A stretch of 10,335 bases of DNA from Gemmatimonadota bacterium. GTDB taxonomy: Bacteria; Gemmatimonadota; Gemmatimonadetes; Palauibacterales; Palauibacteraceae. The notes below the pieces were generated by a model. That model was not told the origin of the DNA. It ran no database searches and saw only the letters and a list, made by a program, of their open reading frames with translations. The position numbers and the translations under genes were made by a program. Shown here piece after piece: positions 7,935 through 10,335 of this stretch. Numbering within the stretch: position 1 is the first letter of the stretch; each line of letters opens with the position of its first letter. The stretch covers positions 1 to 10,335 of the forward strand of contig JAUVTH010000034.1 of NCBI GenBank assembly GCA_030601615.1. Reading direction: 5' to 3'.

Positions 7935-8534
7935 CTAGTTCGACTTCTTGTCCGACTCCCTATCCACGAGTCCGTGGATCAATCTCGAAGCCAGCTCCGC
8001 GGGCATTCCGAAGTCGGCGGCTCGGCGGAACGCGGCACCGAGAATGTCCAGCTCGCCGCCGTCGAACCACACTCCGCCACACTCGGGGCAGCGATCGACG
8101 ATCACGTTCTGGATGACTTCCTTCCGCATCTCGCCACCGTCATGGTGGCACCGCATGGTCTCCTCTCGCTGCGCCTTGAGCTTCAATTCGCAGTCCATGC
8201 ACGTCGGCACGCCCTCGAACTCCATGCGGGTCCTGCGGTTACCGCACCGGACACAGGTTTCGCCAATGGACCCCTCTCCCGACTCGATGACGTGTTGAAC
8301 CACGAGAGCCGACAGGTCGGCCTGGGCCTTGAGGGGAAGCGGCCGCTCCACCACCTGGTAGGAACGATGGAAATAGCGCGCCGGGTAGTATCGGATGCGC
8401 TCGCAATCGAGGTCTACGACCAGGAAGTCACCGGCTTCCGCTCCGACGGCGCCGTGCATGGTCTGGACGACCGCCGGCTCCTTGAGCTCCGCTCCGTACA
8501 CGCGGCCGGTGCCGCTGTAGATCTGCCACTTCAC
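7935..8534 (-). CDS. Zinc-ribbon protein with C-terminal zf-TFIIB-like domain and PGDYG-like N-terminus
   Basis: This 199-residue soluble protein has no signal or membrane segment. Residues 1-62 (GAVGAEAGDFLVVDLDCERIRYYPARYFHRSY within) resemble the small PGDYG-type domain, judged from memory. A middle zinc ribbon uses C94/C97 (CVRC) and C112/C115 (CMDC). The C-terminal part matches the zf-TFIIB pattern, with C149/C152 in RCPECGGVWFDGGEL. Its first knuckle reads CHHDGG (C129, H130, H131, D132) instead of the usual CPxC, so the metal ligand set may be altered. The C-terminal tail is helical and charged. I chose GTG 8534 because GGAGG at 8540-8544 is five bases upstream; an in-frame GTG at 8582 would add 16 low-quality residues. 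It is divergent from the DUF4342 gene and 130 nt upstream of gdhA. The function is unknown; nucleic-acid or protein binding is only a family-level guess. Confidence 0.85.
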   Translation of the reverse strand: MKWQIYSGTGRVYGAELKEPAVVQTMHGAVGAEAGDFLVVDLDCERIRYYPARYFHRSYQVVERPLPLKAQADLSALVVQHVIESGEGSIGETCVRCGNRRTRMEFEGVPTCMDCELKLKAQREETMRCHHDGGEMRKEVIQNVIVDRCPECGGVWFDGGELDILGAAFRRAADFGMPAELASRLIHGLVDRESDKKSN

Positions 8535-8539
8535 GATAT

Positions 8540-8544
8540 CCTCC
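8540..8544 (-). promoter_or_regulatory. Ribosome binding site that selects the GTG start of the zinc-ribbon gene
   Basis: GGAGG on the minus strand sits five bases before GTG 8534. It favours this start over the upstream in-frame GTG at 8582 and places KWQIYSG at the N-terminus. Confidence 0.7.
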
Positions 8545-8794
8545 GGGTCATCCGGCTCAGATCGTCGCCTCCCGACCGCCACCGTCCGTAGAGGTTGTCG
8601 CCATCCTAACAGACCCGGTCGGCGTTGTCACCACCGACAGGAAGCGGACGGAGGAATGGGAGGACCGAAGGGCGCGCTTCGGGACTTCCTGTCCCAGACT
8701 CGCCTGGCTCTGTAAAACCTGAGCGCTCCGGGTCTCGTAGGGAACTGATGCAGGCGTAGGATCCGTCAGCGGGTCCGGATGAATCGAGACGACA

Positions 8795-8800
8795 GGGAGG
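8795..8800 (+). promoter_or_regulatory. Ribosome binding site that selects the GTG start of the DUF4342 gene
   Basis: GGGAGG lies five bases before GTG 8806. The in-frame ATG at 8779 has no comparable site upstream, so the GTG start is preferred even though it shortens the protein by nine residues. Confidence 0.65.
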
Positions 8801-8805
8801 ACGAT

Positions 8806-9147
8806 GTGACTGAGGAACACGGCGACCAGGAAGAGCAGGTCGAGGTTGAGGTAGACGGTGTCGAAGTCGAGGTTGAGGTAGTGGAGGCAGAGTCCGAGGG
8901 ACCGGACGAAGCCACCGAGGAATACGAGGTGAAGGGCGAGGACCTGCTGAGCCGGGTGAAAGACCTCGTTCGCGAGGGCAATGTCCGCCGCATCACGATC
9001 CGGACCGATCAGGGCAACACGCTGATCGAGATCCCACTGGCGATCGGTGTCGTGGGTGCCTTGCTGCTCCCGGTGTGGGCGGCGGTGGGTGCGATCGCGG
9101 CCCTCGTGGCCAACTGCACGATCAAGGTGGAGCGCCGGGAGGACTGA
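8806..9147 (+). CDS. DUF4342 family protein with an acidic N-terminal tail
   Basis: This 113-residue protein is the only confident plus-strand gene. Residues 41-110 match the DUF4342 pattern as I remember it: GEDLLSRVKDLVREGNVRRITIRT (44-67), then LIEIPLAIGVVGALLLPVWAAVGAIAALVANCTIKVER (73-110). The latter holds a hydrophobic, glycine-rich segment (about 75-103) that may be a membrane hairpin. The family has no established function. The first 40 residues are almost wholly Glu, Val and Asp, with an alternating Val-Glu run (12-26) encoded by a partly duplicated DNA stretch. Many DUF4342 proteins instead carry a structured N-terminal domain, so this tail is unusual. GTG 8806 is chosen on its GGGAGG site; ATG 8779 would give 122 residues. 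A hairpin terminator surrounds its stop codon. Confidence 0.85.
   Translation: MTEEHGDQEEQVEVEVDGVEVEVEVVEAESEGPDEATEEYEVKGEDLLSRVKDLVREGNVRRITIRTDQGNTLIEIPLAIGVVGALLLPVWAAVGAIAALVANCTIKVERRED
8839..8881. repeat. Internal direct repeat encoding the Val-Glu run of the DUF4342 protein
   Basis: The 16-base unit GTCGAGGTTGAGGTAG occurs exactly at 8839-8854 and 8866-8881, a period of 27 bases (nine codons). Both copies encode VEVEV in the same frame. This suggests that the acidic tail grew by in-frame duplication. Confidence 0.8.
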
Positions 9148-9166
9148 GCCCCCGGCGCTTCGGTTT
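9131..9166 (+). terminator. Terminator hairpin around the DUF4342 stop codon
   Basis: AGCGCCGGG (9131-9139) and CCCGGCGCT (9151-9159) form a perfect 9-bp stem with an 11-base loop that contains the TGA stop at 9145-9147. The tail TTCGGTTT is only moderately T-rich. It lies in the 39-nt gap region between two converging genes and would stop plus-strand transcription before it runs antisense into the TonB-domain gene. On the minus strand the stem has no T-run, so it is probably one-directional. Confidence 0.6.
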
Positions 9167-9186
9167 CAGCTCTGCCGTCGTACCGC

Positions 9187-9957
9187 TTATGGCGTCTCGA
9201 ACTGGATCGGCAGCTCGGTCCAGGCAGCGACCCGGCGGTCCCGGCTCATCGCGGGTCTGAAGCGCATCACCGATACGGTGGCGAGGACGGCCGCGTCGAG
9301 GTATGGATCACCGCTGGACTCCGTCAGCAGGGAGTCGGCGGCGCGACCTGTCTCGTCCACCCGGACTCTGAGCACGACTCTTCCGTCTCGACGCTGGTTC
9401 GGCCGGTACTCCTGGAGTAGCCGCTGGGACACCTGCTCCCAGTTCTCCAGCATGGGCGGGATCTCAGAAGCCATCAGCGCCGGGCGATCATCCTCCACCA
9501 CGATCGTGAACTTGGGCGCCGCGAAGGCCGGGCGCTCTCCGAGGGGATTCGATGAGAGAGCAGCCACCTGCAGAGCCCCAGCCGAAGCGGCCGGAGCCTC
9601 GTCGGTCGAGTTGACCGGGTTGGCCCGGGGAATCCCACGAGAGAAGCCGGCGGCCTGGCCCCGGGTGCGACACCGCTGGATCTCGCTGAGAGCAGGGCCA
9701 CCGTATGGCAGCGCCAGGAGGTCCAGCCGGTCACGCTCGGTAGGCCGGAAGCTCACACAGTTCATTCGGACGATGTATACGACTTCGTCTTCCGTGTAGT
9801 CGCCCACCGCCAGCAACCGCACCAGGTCCGCTTTCAGCAGCGGTCCAGTGGCTTCCTCCGACTCCTGGGCCGGAAGCGGCGATGCCAGACAGAGAAACGA
9901 CCACAGGAGGACGACGCCGGCCACCATCGATCGGTGGAAAGTCAGAATCCCGATCAT
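9187..9957 (-). CDS. Exported protein with a TonB C-terminal domain
   Basis: This 256-residue protein starts with a signal sequence or membrane anchor (hydrophobic 11-28, then PLPAQ). Residues 38-97 form a compact segment, LVRLLAVGDYTEDEVVYIVRMNCVSFRPTERD within, with cysteines at 67 and 96 that could pair in the periplasm. I recall similar segments in Gemmatimonadota proteins but know no named domain. A Pro/Ala/Ser-rich linker (about 100-148) leads to a TonB C-terminal domain at about 168-254: GRVVLRVRVDETGRAADSLLTESSG, the DPYLDAAVLATVSVMRFRPA helix and a final strand WTELPIQFE. Such domains contact TonB boxes of outer-membrane receptors or occur in standalone periplasmic proteins. There is no proline-lysine spacer as in classical TonB, and no ExbBD gene nearby. 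ATG 9957 has GGAGGAGG at 9967-9974. It converges with the DUF4342 gene. Confidence 0.88.
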   Translation of the reverse strand: MIGILTFHRSMVAGVVLLWSFLCLASPLPAQESEEATGPLLKADLVRLLAVGDYTEDEVVYIVRMNCVSFRPTERDRLDLLALPYGGPALSEIQRCRTRGQAAGFSRGIPRANPVNSTDEAPAASAGALQVAALSSNPLGERPAFAAPKFTIVVEDDRPALMASEIPPMLENWEQVSQRLLQEYRPNQRRDGRVVLRVRVDETGRAADSLLTESSGDPYLDAAVLATVSVMRFRPAMSRDRRVAAWTELPIQFETP

Positions 9958-10335
9958 TCTCCGGTACCTCCTCCGGGCGGCAGCCGGCGCGCCTCCTCCC
10001 TTTCGAAGGCGGGGCCGACGAGGCCGCTGTCACGACTTCTTTCCGCAATGGACATACCTCGTCGAGCGGTGATCGCGTAACCAGCGCCACGACACGCGAT
10101 TAACCGTTTGTCCACAGTGATGTTCTCTCGGGATCGGTGTCCCTGAATCGTGCAAAAAGGTCATTCGAATGCGCTCATCGACCAGGAACGACCGCATCCG
10201 TGGATCGCAAGCACGTTGACGGCCCCGACGCAGCGACAGAACTTCGACCGCATGCACCGACCCGCCACCCGGATCACCACCGCCCTCGGGCTCGATCGCC
10301 TCCGCGACCTGGCGCACACCGCCGTGCCTCGCCAG
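9958..10335. other. Right-edge region without a confident gene
   Basis: These 378 bases hold the 5' leader and presumably the promoter of the TonB-domain gene, of which I can name only the ribosome binding site (9967-9974). A plus-strand frame is open from a TGA at 10144 to the window end. It has a GTG at 10150, a TTG at 10216 and an ATG at 10252 as possible starts, none with a good ribosome binding site. Its last 40 codons have strongly GC-biased third positions and read plausibly (FDRMHRPATRITTALGLDRL within), so it may be the start of a gene continuing to the right. A minus-strand frame at 10030-10317 overlaps it. An isolated DnaA-box-like TTGTCCACA lies at 10108-10116. Confidence 0.3.

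Larger units (their letters stand above)
8535..8805. other. Divergent intergenic region between the zinc-ribbon and DUF4342 genes
   Basis: These 271 bases must hold the promoters of two divergent genes, but I cannot name clear -35 and -10 boxes. Two small inverted repeats lie next to each other: CCGAAG/CTTCGG (8665-8670 and 8677-8682, 6-base loop) and GGGAC/GTCCC (8681-8685 and 8691-8695, 5-base loop). They overlap by two bases, so both hairpins cannot form fully together. Neither is followed by a T-run, so they are not simple terminators. Short open frames here look like chance. Confidence 0.45.

Noticed and set aside
6557..8116. A 519-codon plus-strand open frame
   Set aside because: It lies antisense to gdhA and to the start of the zinc-ribbon gene. 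It has no recognisable domain, and long antisense frames are expected in GC-rich genes. The minus-strand products are clearly real families.
10072..10100. Inverted repeat ATCGCG/CGCGAT with an 18-base spacer
   Set aside because: Arms of six bases are common by chance in GC-rich DNA, and no other regulatory signal supports it.
10108..10116. DnaA-box-like TTGTCCACA, possible replication origin
   Set aside because: There is only one copy, no AT-rich stretch and no dnaA, dnaN or other replication gene nearby. A single 9-base match is expected by chance.
10030..10317. A 95-codon minus-strand open frame near the right edge
   Set aside because: It starts with GTG without a convincing ribosome binding site. 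It shows no family resemblance and its codon bias fades in the second half. It also competes with the better-biased plus-strand frame.

Overview
The window is one GC-rich, densely packed bacterial chromosome segment with nine protein-coding genes I can support; one is cut by the left edge. The style suggests a Gram-negative, didermic bacterium. Evidence includes several exported proteins with Sec or Tat signals, a TonB C-terminal-domain protein and a large periplasmic-type M16 peptidase. The TonB-domain protein also has an N-terminal region of a type I associate with Gemmatimonadota, so that phylum is my best guess. It is inferred from remembered protein style, not from a search. I see no rRNA, tRNA, CRISPR array, insertion sequence, phage gene or plasmid function.

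From the left, five minus-strand genes run together, read from high to low coordinates. They are an exported two-repeat M16 metallopeptidase (3350-6247), a Tat-signal aldo/keto reductase (2284-3276), a UMF1/Atg22-like MFS transporter (1013-2287), a Yip1-family membrane protein (431-952) and an exported M14 zinc carboxypeptidase (1-398, incomplete). Gaps are 73 nt, a 4-nt overlap, 60 nt and 32 nt, and I see no terminator between them, so they could form one transcript. The last junction carries a 22-bp tandem duplication.

Upstream of this group lies gdhA (NADP-type glutamate dehydrogenase, 6440-7804), closed by a strong hairpin terminator at 6371-6412. A zinc-ribbon protein (7935-8534) precedes gdhA on the same strand. 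Across a 271-nt divergent intergenic region, a small DUF4342 protein (8806-9147) is the only confident plus-strand gene. It converges on a TonB C-terminal-domain protein (9187-9957, minus), with a terminator hairpin built around its stop codon. The last 378 bases hold no confident gene, but one plus-strand frame stays open to the window edge.

Functionally, two exported metallopeptidases, a transporter of a family linked to amino-acid efflux in yeast, and glutamate dehydrogenase loosely suggest peptide and amino-acid handling. That link is inference. Most of the window is ordinary housekeeping or envelope content, and I found no convincing new multi-gene system. The least explained pieces are the TonB-domain protein's N-terminal region, the zinc-ribbon protein, the acidic-tailed DUF4342 protein and the right-edge open frame.
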